Positions 16,197 through 25,941 of a stretch of DNA of 49,300 nt are shown here, in pieces. The translations under genes and the position numbers were made by a program. How positions within the stretch are numbered: the first letter of the stretch is position 1; each line of letters starts with the position of its first letter. The notes beneath the pieces were generated by a model. The model had not been told where the DNA came from, searched no databases, and was given only the letters and a program-made list of their open reading frames with translations. Source of the stretch: Roseofilum reptotaenium CS-1145 (GTDB lineage: Bacteria; Cyanobacteriota; Cyanobacteriia; Cyanobacteriales; Desertifilaceae); the NCBI RefSeq assembly GCF_028330985.1, contig NZ_JAQMUE010000036.1, positions 1-49,300 of the forward strand, in the 5' to 3' direction.

Positions 16197-16288
16197 AGCT
16201 TTGAGGATTCAACACGGTCTCTCATAACGCAAGCAAAGCGCTGTAGGTTGTAGGAACGAACAACGGTTTGCCCCTAAAGGTTGCGTAC

Positions 16289-17524
16289 TTAAACCTTGAA
16301 ATTGTCGGTAATGCGACTCATGGCTTCCTCCACATTTTCCCGACTGTTGAATGCCGAGATACGGAAGTAACCTTCTCCAGCAGCGCCAAATCCCGATCCG
16401 GGAGTCCCCACGACATAGCACAAATTGAGCAATTTGTCAAAGAAATCCCAACTCGAGAGTCCTTGGGGGGTTTTTACCCAAATATAGGGCGCATGAACTC
16501 CACCATAAACGGTTAATCCAGCATCCGAGAGCTTTTGACGGATAATTTGGGCATTTTCCAGGTAAAACTTGATTAAGCCTTGAACTTGGCTTTGTCCTTC
16601 TGGAGAGTAAACCGCTTCTGCTCCACGCTGCACCAGATAGGAAACGCCGTTAAATTTGGTGGATTGGCGACGATTCCACAGTTGATGTAGGGTGACTTCT
16701 GCACCGTCAGACGCGGTGACTTTTAAGCTTTTGGGAACGACGGTATAGGCACATCGAGTTCCTGTAAATCCCGCATTCTTGGAGAAGGAACGAAACTCGA
16801 TCGCACATTCCCGTGCGCCTTCGATTTCATAAATAGAATGGGGCAGCTCTGGATCGGTAATAAATGCTTCATAGGCAGCATCAAAGAGAATCACGGAACC
16901 ATTGGCTCTAGCGTAATCGACCCAAGCTTTCAGGTCAGCCTTAGATGCGGTTGCCCCCGTGGGATTATTGGGGAAACAGAGATAAATTAGATCTACGGGG
17001 CGATCGGGAATTTTGGCGGTAAAGTTATTCTCGGCTGTAATGGGCAGATAGAATAAGCCTTCATATTCGCCCTTATCATTGACTGGTCCAGTATGACCCG
17101 CCATGACATTAGTATCCACATATACTGGATAAACGGGATCGGTGACAGCAATGGTGTTACCCTTGCCGAAAATGTCCAAAATATTGCCTGTATCGCACTT
17201 ACCGCCATCGGAGACAAAGATTTCCGATGCATCAATCTCACATCCCCGTGCTTGGAAATCCTGACTAGCAATCTTTTCCCGTAACCAAGCATACCCCTGT
17301 TCTGGGCCATATCCTTTAAATGTAGCCCGATCGCCCATGTCCTCCACTGCCTTAATCATTGCTGTGCGGCAAGCTTCGGGTAAAGGTTCCGTTACATCTC
17401 CAATACCTAGCTTAATAATGGGAGCATCCGGATTAGACTCAGTAAACACTCTCACCCGTCGGGCAATTTCTGGGAATAAATAACCCGCCTTCAACTTGAG
17501 ATAATTTTCGTTAATCGTGACCAT
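16289..17524 (-). CDS. dapL: LL-diaminopimelate aminotransferase
   Basis: The 411-residue protein is a fold-type I PLP aminotransferase of the DapL group. This enzyme converts tetrahydrodipicolinate directly to LL-diaminopimelate in the lysine/peptidoglycan pathway of plants and cyanobacteria. Visible marks are [16 protein letters not shown] near 37-52, CFPNNPTGA near 185, the DAAYEAF segment, and the PLP lysine in [16 protein letters not shown] near 249. The length is typical. The start [24 protein letters not shown] matches the family N-terminus. It stands alone between the MITE and ilvC on the same strand, with a gap of about 160 bases from ilvC. Confidence 0.95.
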   Translation of the reverse strand: MVTINENYLKLKAGYLFPEIARRVRVFTESNPDAPIIKLGIGDVTEPLPEACRTAMIKAVEDMGDRATFKGYGPEQGYAWLREKIASQDFQARGCEIDASEIFVSDGGKCDTGNILDIFGKGNTIAVTDPVYPVYVDTNVMAGHTGPVNDKGEYEGLFYLPITAENNFTAKIPDRPVDLIYLCFPNNPTGATASKADLKAWVDYARANGSVILFDAAYEAFITDPELPHSIYEIEGARECAIEFRSFSKNAGFTGTRCAYTVVPKSLKVTASDGAEVTLHQLWNRRQSTKFNGVSYLVQRGAEAVYSPEGQSQVQGLIKFYLENAQIIRQKLSDAGLTVYGGVHAPYIWVKTPQGLSSWDFFDKLLNLCYVVGTPGSGFGAAGEGYFRISAFNSRENVEEAMSRITDNFKV

Positions 17525-17686
17525 TGTGGCTTTATTGAGACTCTTTCTATCAGCTTAGGCGTAAACCGGTATCATAGGAAGATCTCCGATCGCCAGTCAT
17601 GAGAGATGAGCTAGTCATCTTTGAGTTGGGTGAAGGTAATGTCGAGTAGGGCAGGTTAACATTGAGGTGTAACCCACCCCCACAGA

Positions 17687-18715
<1,029 letters not shown>

Positions 18716-18780
18716 TTATGCCAGCCTTTAAGTTTAGCGCGTTGTGGGGAAAAAAGCAATAGGCAATAGGTAAAACTGCT

Positions 18781-19347
18781 TCACGTCCATAGGGACTCAA
18801 CAGCACACTGAAACTCTGGCAAAAGGGGACTTGTGAGGGTATCTTGGTCAGATAGGGTAACAGCTTTTTCTAAACGGGCTTGGTTACGGCGATAGATTTC
18901 AATTTCTCGTTGCTGATAATCAACGATCCAGTATTCTCGCACTCCTTGGACAGAATACAACTTTAACTTATTTCGTCGGTCTTGCTTCTTCTCCTTCTCT
19001 AACATCGATCAAACCTCAACCACCAACTCTGGCGCACCCCTCAAATCTCCATCATCATCTAACAGTTTGGCAAGACGTTTATGGGAGTTCCAAACTACAT
19101 CAGGAATCACATCATTACTCTCAGAAAAGATAATCCCAGGACAAAACACGGCTTCTCCCAAATCCGTTTTCTCTGACCATATATTTAAACAGAAATAGAC
19201 ATGACCCATAACCATTTGGTGATGCAAATGGGGCATTTGAGTCCTGAATAATTCTCCATCAATAATTTCATACCTTATGCCATTATCAGGGAACCCTTCT
19301 AAATCTTTACTTGTCCAACGGACGGCTTTTACTTCTGATGAACTCAT
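18781..19347 (-). pseudogene. Uma2-family gene with a single in-frame TGA
   Basis: The upper half (from 19347, MSSSEVKAVRWTSKDLEGFPDNG) and the lower half (to 18781, ending LLPEFQCAVESLWT) read in the same frame. They are separated only by TGA at 19009-19011, where the neighbouring intact copy (19481-20053) has a leucine codon TTA. The two genes are otherwise closely alike, so this is a recent duplicate inactivated by one T-to-G change, or a variant rescued by a downstream ATG at 19005. The C-terminal half keeps the K-x-YSVQGVREYWIVDY core, and the upstream half keeps the acidic PDVVW motif. Confidence 0.75.
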
Positions 19348-19408
19348 GGTTACAGGGCATCTATAGGATTTTTAAATGAGTTTTAACCGTGTGCCCGTCA
19401 TCCCCCAG

Positions 19409-19461
19409 CCCCTTCTCCTGTGGGAGAAGGGGAGAAAAAGTCCCTCTCCCATAGGAGAGGG
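19409..19461. repeat. Two adjacent hairpins of the CCCCTTCTCC / CCCTCTCC type
   Basis: CCCCTTCTCC (19409-19418) pairs with GGAGAAGGGG (19423-19432), and CCCTCTCC (19442-19449) pairs with GGAGAGGG (19454-19461). They fill the gap between the two duplicated Uma2 genes. A partial look-alike (CCAACCCCTCTCCCAC) follows hoxH at 42125-42140. Confidence 0.6.
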
Positions 19462-19480
19462 ATTTAGGGAGAGGGCATTT

Positions 19481-20053
19481 CTATTCGTCTTCCCACAATA
19501 CTTCTAGAGGACACTGAAAGTCTGGCAAAAGGGGGCTAGTGAGCGTATCTTGCTCAAATAAGGTAACAGCTTTTTCTAAACTTCCTTGATTACGGCGATA
19601 GATTTCAATTTCTCGTTGCTGATAGTCAACGATCCAGTATTCTCGCACTCCTTGTACAGAATACAACTTTAACTTCGTTTCTTTATCTCGCTTTTTATCC
19701 TTCTCTGACTTCGATAATATCTCAATTACCAACTCTGGCGCACCCGTAAAGTGTCCAGATTCATCTAAAACTTGGGATAGACGTTCGCGGGATATCCACA
19801 CTAAGTCAGGGATTACATTATCACTATTGGAAAAAATAACTCCAGGACAAAAAAATGGTTTTCCTAAACCTGTTTTTTTTGACCAAATTCGTAGTTCTGT
19901 ATAAATCGCTCCAGAAATGTCCTGGTGATTTAGATGGGGCGATCTGGTCATGAATAGTTCTCCATCAATAATCTCATACCTCGTGCCATTGTCGGGGAAT
20001 CCTTCTAAATCATCAATTGTCCAACGGACGGTTTTTACTTCTGATGAAATCAT
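19481..20053 (-). CDS. Uma2-family (DUF820) PD-(D/E)XK protein
   Basis: This intact 190-residue Uma2 protein has VRWTIDDLEGFPDNGTRYEIIDGELF at the N-terminus, the acidic motif VIPDLVWISRERL, and then LVIEILSKSEKDKKRDKETKLKLYSVQGVREYWIVDY. The E...D...K...Y order fits the PD-(D/E)XK core. It is a close paralogue of the interrupted gene immediately downstream. The function of Uma2 proteins in cyanobacteria is not established; suggestions of links to mobile DNA are inference only. No partner gene is evident. Confidence 0.82.
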   Translation of the reverse strand: MISSEVKTVRWTIDDLEGFPDNGTRYEIIDGELFMTRSPHLNHQDISGAIYTELRIWSKKTGLGKPFFCPGVIFSNSDNVIPDLVWISRERLSQVLDESGHFTGAPELVIEILSKSEKDKKRDKETKLKLYSVQGVREYWIVDYQQREIEIYRRNQGSLEKAVTLFEQDTLTSPLLPDFQCPLEVLWEDE

Positions 20054-20201
20054 GGTTACACTCAGCCTCTAGAGAGTTGCCAGGGATGGGATAGGGTTCG
20101 TCTATGTTAGCGTATTATATGAGCGATCGCCTTTGAGCCTTTGAGCTATAATTCTCTAAATCTATCCTAAGCAAGGGTAACCGGTGGAGTAAGTGAACAA
20201 A

Positions 20202-20304
20202 ATGCCTACTGCCGATCAGCTAGAAAGTTTGTATCGGGTGAGCTATCAATTAACATTCATTAGATATTGAGTCTGAGATCGTGCCTAATGGGGAGGTATT
20301 CTGA
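20202..20304 (+). pseudogene. Remnant of a small cyanobacterial protein gene (first of a coupled pair)
   Basis: MPTADQLESLYRVSYQLTFIRY then stops at 20268. In the next frame DIESEIVPNGEVF runs to a TGA at 20302-20304. The two pieces look like the start and the end of one small protein of a pair common in cyanobacteria (I recall the DUF6888/DUF6887 pairing, unverified), with an internal deletion. The final TGA overlaps the next ATG as TGATG, the normal coupling for such a pair. Confidence 0.5.
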
Positions 20305-20514
20305 TGTATCCAGTCAATTTTGAGGCAATGCAGTGATGACGAATTAAAACGTTACTTTCTCAGCAACCGCGAAGATAAAATGGCTTTTCAGGCTTATTTG
20401 GACAGATTTAACCAACGTCCAAAATCACTGATTGCTAGTCCAAATGACCCCAATTTTGACGCGAAGATTCAATCAGCCATTCGGGAAAAACTAAAAACGT
20501 TAGAGAGCAATTAG
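20304..20514 (+). pseudogene. Second gene of the small coupled pair, frameshifted near its start
   Basis: The ATG at 20304 begins MYPVNFEAM. One extra base near 20331 then breaks the frame, after which SDDELKRYFLSNREDKMAFQAYLDRFNQRPKSL continues to 20514. Without the extra base the product would be about 69 residues and read MYPVNFEAMSDDELKRYFL. An in-frame TTG at 20320 could start a shortened version. The charged SDDELKxYxLxNRED pattern is what I associate with a small cyanobacterial family (DUF6887-like, from memory). Confidence 0.55.
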
Positions 20515-20575
20515 CAGAGCTTTGAGGCAATGAATGACCCAACAAGAGGTATGGTAAGGCTAGTTGGATCGCATC

Positions 20576-20716
20576 TTACTCATAATTGCCCAAATCCTCA
20601 ATGAAATATTGGGCAGTGTGGTTTTCGCCTTTGATGGTTTCACCACGACAATTGACTATAACTGTTTCAAAGTCGAACGCTATTAGTTTCTTGCCACTGA
20701 GAGATAATTGACTCAT
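20576..20716 (-). pseudogene. N-terminal remnant of a formylglycine-enzyme-like (SUMF1) domain protein
   Basis: A 46-codon frame from ATG at 20716 reads MSQLSLSGKKLIAFDFETV, then TAQYFIEDLGNYE and stop. The FDFETV...GE.IK...TAQYF.EDLGN pattern is the lead-in commonly seen before SUMF1 domains in cyanobacterial proteins, where it would continue into a GVxLEMVxIPGG-type sequence. Here the frame stops and nothing downstream resembles the domain, so it is a truncated remnant. Confidence 0.5.
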
Positions 20717-20768
20717 GATCACTTTTTAAATTCTCCCTATCTTTAAGAAAGTAAATACCAACTTCTCA

Positions 20769-20798
20769 ATTGCCTATTGCCTAGCGCTTCGCGCTATA
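20769..20798. repeat. Partial copy of the 106-bp element end
   Basis: On the minus strand this reads TATAGCGCGAAGCGCTAGGC then AATAGGCAAT. It matches the left 30 bases of the elements at 5028 and 48897 apart from an inverted centre (CGAAG for CTTCG). It suggests the TATAGCG-palindrome-heptamer end exists independently of the rest. Confidence 0.55.
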
Positions 20799-20820
20799 GT
20801 GCATATTTAAGGATTTGATC

Positions 20821-20882
20821 TAAGGTGGGCAGGGTTAAAGTTGTCGAAAGTGACTCAATCGCTAATCCTCCTGCCCACCTTA
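20821..20882. terminator. 13-bp inverted repeat beyond the mutarotase gene
   Basis: TAAGGTGGGCAGG (20821-20833) and its exact reverse complement (20870-20882) enclose 36 bases. The structure starts 8 bases after the stop of the mutarotase gene on the minus strand. The loop is long and there is no U-tract, so termination is only a possibility. Confidence 0.35.
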
Positions 20883-20890
20883 CGATGATT

Positions 20891-21829
20891 TCAATTCCTA
20901 ATTTTCGACTCTAATCGATATTCATGTCCGGGGAACACTTCAATTTGGTCTGGCCCTGCATTAGTAGTTTCCACACAGACAAACCGAAGATAGTCATCAT
21001 CACTTAAATCGGCAAATTTAGCAGCTTTTTCAGACCAAGGATTCCAGACAACAGCGCTGCTACTCCCTTTAGAAAGGATCTGAATCTGGCGTTTCCAGGT
21101 GGAATCATCAATCGCTAACTTAGGTGGAACATTCATGTAAATGCGATCGACTTCTGAGTCAATCTCTACTACTCCAGCTTGAGATTTTTGCACTCCACCC
21201 TCTACTTTATCAATATATTCTGTTCTATCTAAGCCCAAAATCCTGACTCCATCAATATTGCCGACCTGGAAATAGGTATGTAAGGCTTGGGTAATTGTAA
21301 AGGGTTCATTCCCTTGGTTACGAGTAATTAAACCCACGGTTAAGGTATCACCAACGACAATGTCAATGACTAATTCCCAAGCATGAGGCCAAAGTTCGCG
21401 GGTTTCTGGGGTATCGGTTAATCCTAACTGGATTTGGGTTTCTCCTCCTGGAGTCGTTCCGGTGGACAAAACTGACCAAAACCGATTGCGTACAAACCCG
21501 TGACTCGGAAGTGTTGAGTCTTCTGGATGGGGGCCAAACCAGGGCCAGCAAACGGGAATTCCACCGCGCAGTCCTTTTCCCGCTTGGATGCGTGCGCTTT
21601 CGCTCAGAAACAGGAGATCCTCCGCTTCAGTCATGGGTTGAAAGGAGAGGACATGACCCCCATAAAGGGCAATGGTAGCCTTGGCGAAGTTATTCTCAAT
21701 TTGGATAATGGGAAAGCCTTCTACTTCTTCAGGAACCGATATAATGCGATCGGGTGGGAACTCGGTTGTGCCATCAATAAATTTGAGTTGGCCGTCAATT
21801 GCATAGCGATCATTGAGTTGATTAATCAT
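20891..21829 (-). CDS. D-hexose-6-phosphate mutarotase (aldose 1-epimerase family)
   Basis: The 312-residue protein from MINQLNDRYAIDGQLKF belongs to the YeaD-type branch of galactose mutarotase-like proteins. It shows GGHVLSFQP near 73, GLRGGIPVCWPWFGPHPED near 105, HGFVRNRFW near 128, LHTYFQVGNID near 195, and the catalytic glutamate region FVCVETTNAGP near 275. The enzyme interconverts the anomers of hexose 6-phosphates such as glucose 6-phosphate. I placed the start at 21829, nine codons after the longest possible start, because the family begins near this point. It is divergent from the P-type ATPase gene, with about 80 bases between the starts. Confidence 0.85.
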   Translation of the reverse strand: MINQLNDRYAIDGQLKFIDGTTEFPPDRIISVPEEVEGFPIIQIENNFAKATIALYGGHVLSFQPMTEAEDLLFLSESARIQAGKGLRGGIPVCWPWFGPHPEDSTLPSHGFVRNRFWSVLSTGTTPGGETQIQLGLTDTPETRELWPHAWELVIDIVVGDTLTVGLITRNQGNEPFTITQALHTYFQVGNIDGVRILGLDRTEYIDKVEGGVQKSQAGVVEIDSEVDRIYMNVPPKLAIDDSTWKRQIQILSKGSSSAVVWNPWSEKAAKFADLSDDDYLRFVCVETTNAGPDQIEVFPGHEYRLESKIRN

Positions 21830-21909
21830 AAAATAAACCTGATAATTGAGTCTCAAATGTACCTAGCCGCTTGGCTTTTTATTCCATTATTATCCACCAA
21901 TCATGCTTC

Positions 21910-24390
21910 ATGGTAAATGCTAATTCTATACCCACCGGATTAACGGACGATCGCGTGGAAAGCCTCTATCGGTCCGGCTTGCATAATAATGTTAATTTAC
22001 CCAATAGTCGTTCCTATCAAGATATTTTACGCGAAACCGTATTTACCTTCATTAATGGGGTATTCTTTTCGATTTTTATGCTGCTGATTTCCCTGGGACG
22101 CTACAGCGATGGAGCGATCGTGATTGCAGTATTGTTTAGTGCGGTGATGGTGAGTGTCTGTCAGGAAATTTGGGCGAAACGCAAGTTAGACCGAGTAGCG
22201 TTGTTAACCCGTCCGCGATCGCTGGTAATGCGCAATGGTCAAGAATGCACCCTCGATCCTCGTGAACTGGTTCAGGGGGATGTGCTGCATCTGGTTCCTG
22301 GAGAGCAAATCATCCTTGATGGAGAAGTGTTGCAGGGACAAATTGAGGTGGATGAGTCTCTGTTAACGGGGGAAAGTGATGCCATTGTCAAAAAACCGGG
22401 CGATCGCCTGCTCTCTGGCACGTTTTGCATTAGCGGCAATGGGTATTATGAAGCACAACAGGTGGGGAAGGAAACCCTTGCTTATCGTCTGGCGTCGGGG
22501 GCTAGGGCGGTGCGACAGGTGTATACTCCTTTACAGGAACAGATTAATCTGGTGATTCGCATCTTTATTTTGGTGGCTGGGTTTCTGTGGATTTTAGTGG
22601 CGATCGCCGTTCTCAGTCGCACCTTATCGGTGAGCGATGGGGTGCAAAAAGCGGCAGTAATCTCCAGTTTAGTGCCTGCGGGCCTCTATTTATCGATTAC
22701 TCTAGCCTATGCTCTGGGAGCGGTGCGGATGCTAGATCGAGATATTCTGATTCAACAGGCGAATTCTGTGGAATCCCTGAGCCATGTGGAAATTCTCTGT
22801 TTGGATAAGACGGGAACGCTAACCGCGAATCAAATTGAAGTGCATCAGTTAGAGGCAATTAATGGTGAAACGGAGCGTCTAGAGCAGGTTTTAGGCGTTT
22901 ATGCCGCGAGTTCGACGACTCAAAATGCCACCAGTGAGGCGATCGCTCGTTATTCTCCCCGTTTCCCACAATCGGTTAAGGAGGAAGTTCCCTTTACGTC
23001 TGCACGCAAGTGGAGCGGGTGTATTTTTGCTCCTGGGACAGAACAAGGAACCTATGTGCTAGGCGCTCCGGATATCCTAGCGCGCTCGATTCCCCTTTCC
23101 GAGGAAATCCGGGAAACGATTCACCAGTGGACGGAACAAGGCTATCGCGTCTTGCTGTTTGCCGGTTCTCCAGAGATTATCAACCTTTACGATACTCCTT
23201 TGGAGTCGCTTCGCGAACGCAACAATACGCCCACGATTCCCCCTACCCTCGCCCCTTTGGGATTGGTAATTTTAGGGGATAAATTGCGTCCGGGAGTGTT
23301 AGAAACGCTGCAAGGATTTCAACAAGCAGGGGTGCAACTGAAGATTATTTCGGGGGATTATCCGCAGACGGTACAGGCGATCGCCCGTCAGGTGGGATTA
23401 GAGGGAAATTTAGCGATGATTTCGGGAGCGGAGTTAGCCCAAATTGAACCGCAAAAATGGCCGCAAGTCGTGCAAGACTATACCATTTTCGGGCGGATTA
23501 CCCCCGATCAAAAAGCGCAATTGGTGAAAGAATTGCGCCAAAAAGGGATTTATGTAGCCATGATTGGGGATGGAGTGAATGATGTTTTATCCCTGAAACA
23601 AGCGAATTTGGGGATTGCCATGGAAAGTGGCAGTAAAGCAACCAAAGCAGTGGCGGATTTAGTGTTATTAAAAGATTCGTTTGTTTCGCTCCCCTTTGCA
23701 CTGTTGGAAGGGCAACGAATTCAAAACGGAATTCAGGATGTATTGAAGTTGTTTATTATCCGCATTTTTTCATTTACCTTACTCATTTTAGCCACCGGTC
23801 AAGTGATTGGTACATTTCCCTTATTGAATAAACATAGTGCTTTGGTGACTGCGCTTTCTGTCGGCTTTCCAACCATGAGTTTGCCCATTTATGCGAAACC
23901 GAGAGGGGAACAGGATGGCAATCGGGTTCGCGCTCTCTTTCGGTTTATTTTACCCGCCACATTATCAGTAACTTTAGCCGGATTAATCGTTTATTTAGGC
24001 TATTTAGTCACCAGTGTTTGGCGAGCGGTGAGTCAGGGTGGGATGGTGATTGTCGATAATGAGTTATTAGCTATTCCTCGCAGCGCGTTAGTCACCCTCT
24101 TAATCTTCTGTGGCTTAACGTTAATGCTGTTTCTCAAACCCCCAACGCGGTTCTGGGTAGCCGTGGAACCCCTGAGCGGAGATTGGCGATATACGAAGGT
24201 TGCGGTGAGTTTGTTGGGGTTATACGGGCTGATTTTGGCGATCGCCCCCGTGAGAAACTTCTTTGACTTGACGCTATTATCAGCATCAGATTACGCCTTT
24301 ATTGTGGCGATCGTTTTGCTGTGGATGTATCTCCTGCGCCTCACCTGGCGACGGAAATGGTTAGAGCGTTTCTTGGGGAAATTTCATTAA
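21910..24390 (+). CDS. Cation-transporting P-type ATPase
   Basis: The 826-residue protein from MVNANSIPTGLTDD has the full set of P-type motifs. TGES at 153-156 is in the actuator domain, DKTGTLTAN holds the phosphorylated Asp299, and GDGVND starts near 553. Helices at about 45-80, 215-280 and six more after about 610 form the membrane part. No N-terminal heavy-metal domain and no CPC motif is present. The arrangement resembles CtpE-like bacterial P-type ATPases linked to calcium, but the ion is not determined here. Residues 428-437 are encoded by a copy of a dispersed palindromic repeat. The upstream in-frame ATG at 21871 would add 13 residues lacking family character. Confidence 0.85.
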   Translation: MVNANSIPTGLTDDRVESLYRSGLHNNVNLPNSRSYQDILRETVFTFINGVFFSIFMLLISLGRYSDGAIVIAVLFSAVMVSVCQEIWAKRKLDRVALLTRPRSLVMRNGQECTLDPRELVQGDVLHLVPGEQIILDGEVLQGQIEVDESLLTGESDAIVKKPGDRLLSGTFCISGNGYYEAQQVGKETLAYRLASGARAVRQVYTPLQEQINLVIRIFILVAGFLWILVAIAVLSRTLSVSDGVQKAAVISSLVPAGLYLSITLAYALGAVRMLDRDILIQQANSVESLSHVEILCLDKTGTLTANQIEVHQLEAINGETERLEQVLGVYAASSTTQNATSEAIARYSPRFPQSVKEEVPFTSARKWSGCIFAPGTEQGTYVLGAPDILARSIPLSEEIRETIHQWTEQGYRVLLFAGSPEIINLYDTPLESLRERNNTPTIPPTLAPLGLVILGDKLRPGVLETLQGFQQAGVQLKIISGDYPQTVQAIARQVGLEGNLAMISGAELAQIEPQKWPQVVQDYTIFGRITPDQKAQLVKELRQKGIYVAMIGDGVNDVLSLKQANLGIAMESGSKATKAVADLVLLKDSFVSLPFALLEGQRIQNGIQDVLKLFIIRIFSFTLLILATGQVIGTFPLLNKHSALVTALSVGFPTMSLPIYAKPRGEQDGNRVRALFRFILPATLSVTLAGLIVYLGYLVTSVWRAVSQGGMVIVDNELLAIPRSALVTLLIFCGLTLMLFLKPPTRFWVAVEPLSGDWRYTKVAVSLLGLYGLILAIAPVRNFFDLTLLSASDYAFIVAIVLLWMYLLRLTWRRKWLERFLGKFH
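23191..23220 (+). repeat. Dispersed palindromic repeat inside the P-type ATPase coding region
   Basis: GATACTCCTTTGGAGTCGCT then TCGCGAACGC matches the intergenic repeat at 8054-8083 at 27 of 30 positions. It lies in frame and encodes DTPLESLRER in the nucleotide-binding domain, between LLFAGSPEIINLY and a Pro/Thr-rich stretch leading to LGLVILGDKLRPG. Confidence 0.65.
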
Positions 24391-24592
24391 TTAAATGAGA
24401 ATAAAAGCGAGTCCTAAACCATTTTAGTTGTGCTAGAATCCCTGCAAACATAAAACGGATTGGTAAACTACCGGCTTAGAGCCTATTTATAAAGTGAATG
24501 TTAAGAGCTAGAGAACGGTAAAATCAAGTCTTGCGAACTATAGCGACTCTTTTGTCCCCCTTTCTCCCTATTCCCCTCTTAAGAGAACTTGT

Positions 24593-24886
24593 ATGCATAA
24601 ACACTTAGATAAATATCCACCTGCACCTGAGTCACGTGAAGAGCATGCCTTACAAATCTTTCCCTACAAAGAAATGTCTCCAGAAGAGTATGCTGCTCGG
24701 AATGCACACGATTGGCTTTGCTTCAGCTTTGACGAATATATTTACAACAATAGTGAGTTGAATGAGTGGATTCATACTCTCGGAGATATATTCTTTACTA
24801 AAGGAGCAGTACGAGCGGTAAGAGAGAAATATCTAACCAGAGAGCAGATTGCAGCCGTGGAGGAAAGGGAAAACGAGCCTTTCTGA
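24593..24886 (+). CDS. Small uncharacterised protein
   Basis: This 97-residue acidic protein starts MHKHLDKYPPAPESREEH and contains EMSPEEYAARNAHDWLCFSFDEYIYNNSELNEW. It ends in a charged helix (VRAVREKYLTREQIAAVEERENEPF). No membrane segment, signal or known motif is visible. An AAGAGAAC-like ribosome site lies just before the ATG. It is flanked by the ATPase gene and the convergent VapBC-like pair, with no sign of an operon. Its codon use and composition look ordinary for a real gene. The 200 bases upstream (24391-24592) hold no other gene. Confidence 0.55.
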   Translation: MHKHLDKYPPAPESREEHALQIFPYKEMSPEEYAARNAHDWLCFSFDEYIYNNSELNEWIHTLGDIFFTKGAVRAVREKYLTREQIAAVEERENEPF

Positions 24887-24930
24887 TATCTTACGAAGTT
24901 AGGGAGAACATGACTCTACCACTTTACCGA

Positions 24931-25188
24931 TCACTTTTCTCTTCGGGTTTTTCCTTTATAAATCAGCTCTAAGGGGAGAACAATACACGGAGCAATAAAT
25001 TCCTGATAACGAAGCAGATGCTGTAACGGGCGAGTTGAATTTTCGGCTCCGAAAAGCAACTCACCAACCACAACTGTTGGTAATATCACTTCTGGCAAAG
25101 CCAAAATGTTTTCAACTACCCTTTCATCACCATTGAGAAACCGAATGGCAGTTGAAGTATCTAAAGCTGTCTCACCACTCATTTCCAT
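24931..25188 (-). CDS. vapC: PIN-domain toxin VapC, C-terminally shortened
   Basis: The 85-residue product has the start of a PIN ribonuclease domain: LDTSTAIRFLNGD (first acidic residue), ILPTVVVGELLFGAENS (second acidic residue in GEL) and a helix leading to CIVLPLEL. A full VapC has about 130 residues with two more conserved acids near the C-terminus. Here the frame diverges to IYKGKTRREK and stops, so the active site is incomplete. It overlaps the antitoxin gene by 17 bases, the normal arrangement. The toxin is probably inactive, leaving a lone antitoxin. Confidence 0.65.
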   Translation of the reverse strand: MEMSGETALDTSTAIRFLNGDERVVENILALPEVILPTVVVGELLFGAENSTRPLQHLLRYQEFIAPCIVLPLELIYKGKTRREK

Positions 25189-25381
25189 CTACCTGCCGAC
25201 AATTTTGCCGAATAGCTTGCTGCATCTCCTCTGCCTCAGCATCACTCAAAATTCCCACAAACTTCGCCAGAGGATGTTCTTTCTTACTGACTTGAATTTG
25301 GTGTAAAAACTCTAGAACTTTTTGCACTACATCATCGGGTGCTTGTTCAAGTTCTTCAATCAACTGTTGGCGCTTATTCAT
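25172..25381 (-). CDS. VapB-type antitoxin (DUF2281-like)
   Basis: The 69-residue protein begins MNKRQQLIEELEQAPDDVVQKVLEFLHQIQ, the pattern of DUF2281/VapB-like antitoxins that pair with PIN toxins in cyanobacteria. It then has LAKFVGILSDAEAEEMQQAIRQNCRQVD, a toxin-binding-like tail. It is upstream of and overlaps the vapC remnant by 17 bases. It probably neutralises the toxin and represses its own promoter, as is usual for such pairs, though no operator was identified. Confidence 0.7.
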   Translation of the reverse strand: MNKRQQLIEELEQAPDDVVQKVLEFLHQIQVSKKEHPLAKFVGILSDAEAEEMQQAIRQNCRQVDGNEW

Positions 25382-25400
25382 TGTCTACCAACTCCATTAG

Positions 25401-25643
25401 CTAAGATTCTGCTTCCTTTCTAAATCGCTCTAATAGCTCTTCACGAGACAATTGTAGCAACAGAGGGGTAAACTCATCTGATGGCAGGGTGGCAATTTCC
25501 TCCACAATAGCCAGCAGTTCCTCATTCACTTCTGCAAAACCGACTCGTAGAAGATTAGTAACGAAACGGAGTTTTTCCTGTTGTCGTGTTTCTTCTTGTA
25601 GTTGGGAGATCGCTTCTTCATACAATTTATGTAGAGTCACCAT
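25401..25643 (-). pseudogene. Duplicate C-terminal module of a decayed gene
   Basis: From MVTLHKLYEEAISQLQEETRQ this 80-residue frame repeats the module of the adjacent 25660-25914 frame: RVGFAEVNEELLAIVEEIATLPSDEFTPLLLQLSREELLERF. The shared 30-residue stretch is nearly identical in protein and DNA, so it is a tandem duplication of about 260 bases. The module is the type found at the C-terminus of cyanobacterial Rpn/DUF4351-like proteins. Confidence 0.55.
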
Positions 25644-25659
25644 TAGCTCCCGATCGTCC

Positions 25660-25914
25660 CTATTCTGCGTCCTTTGTAAATCGCTCCAGTAGCTCTTCGC
25701 GAGACAATTGTAGCAACAGAGGCGTAAACTCATCTGATGGCAGAGTAGCAATTTCCTCCACAATAGCCGCCAGTTCCTCATCTAGTTCTCCAAAACGAAC
25801 GCGCAAAATATCCGCTATCAACCGGAGGATTCCTTGTCGCCCTTCTTCGCGTCCTTCTTCGCGCAGTTGGGCGATCGCCTCTTCATACAATTGAGTTAGA
25901 GTCACGATTAGCAC
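25660..25914 (-). pseudogene. C-terminal module of a decayed Rpn/DUF4351-like gene
   Basis: This 84-residue frame, MLIVTLTQLYEEAIAQLREEGREEGRQG, continues to DELAAIVEEIATLPSDEFTPLL and LERFTKDAE. The charged EEGREEGRQG linker followed by this helical end is typical of the C-terminus of PD-(D/E)XK proteins of the Rpn type in cyanobacteria. Family homology continues upstream of the GTG start (NPAADPDEEV in the same frame), so a frameshift near 25945 separates it from the N-terminal part at 25942-26262. Confidence 0.55.
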
Positions 25915-25941
25915 TTCCTCATCTGGATCGGCTGCTGGGTT

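Noticed and set aside
25644-25781. N-terminal extension of the 25401-25781 frame
   Set aside because: Its first 46 codons are an out-of-frame reading of the neighbouring duplicated module.
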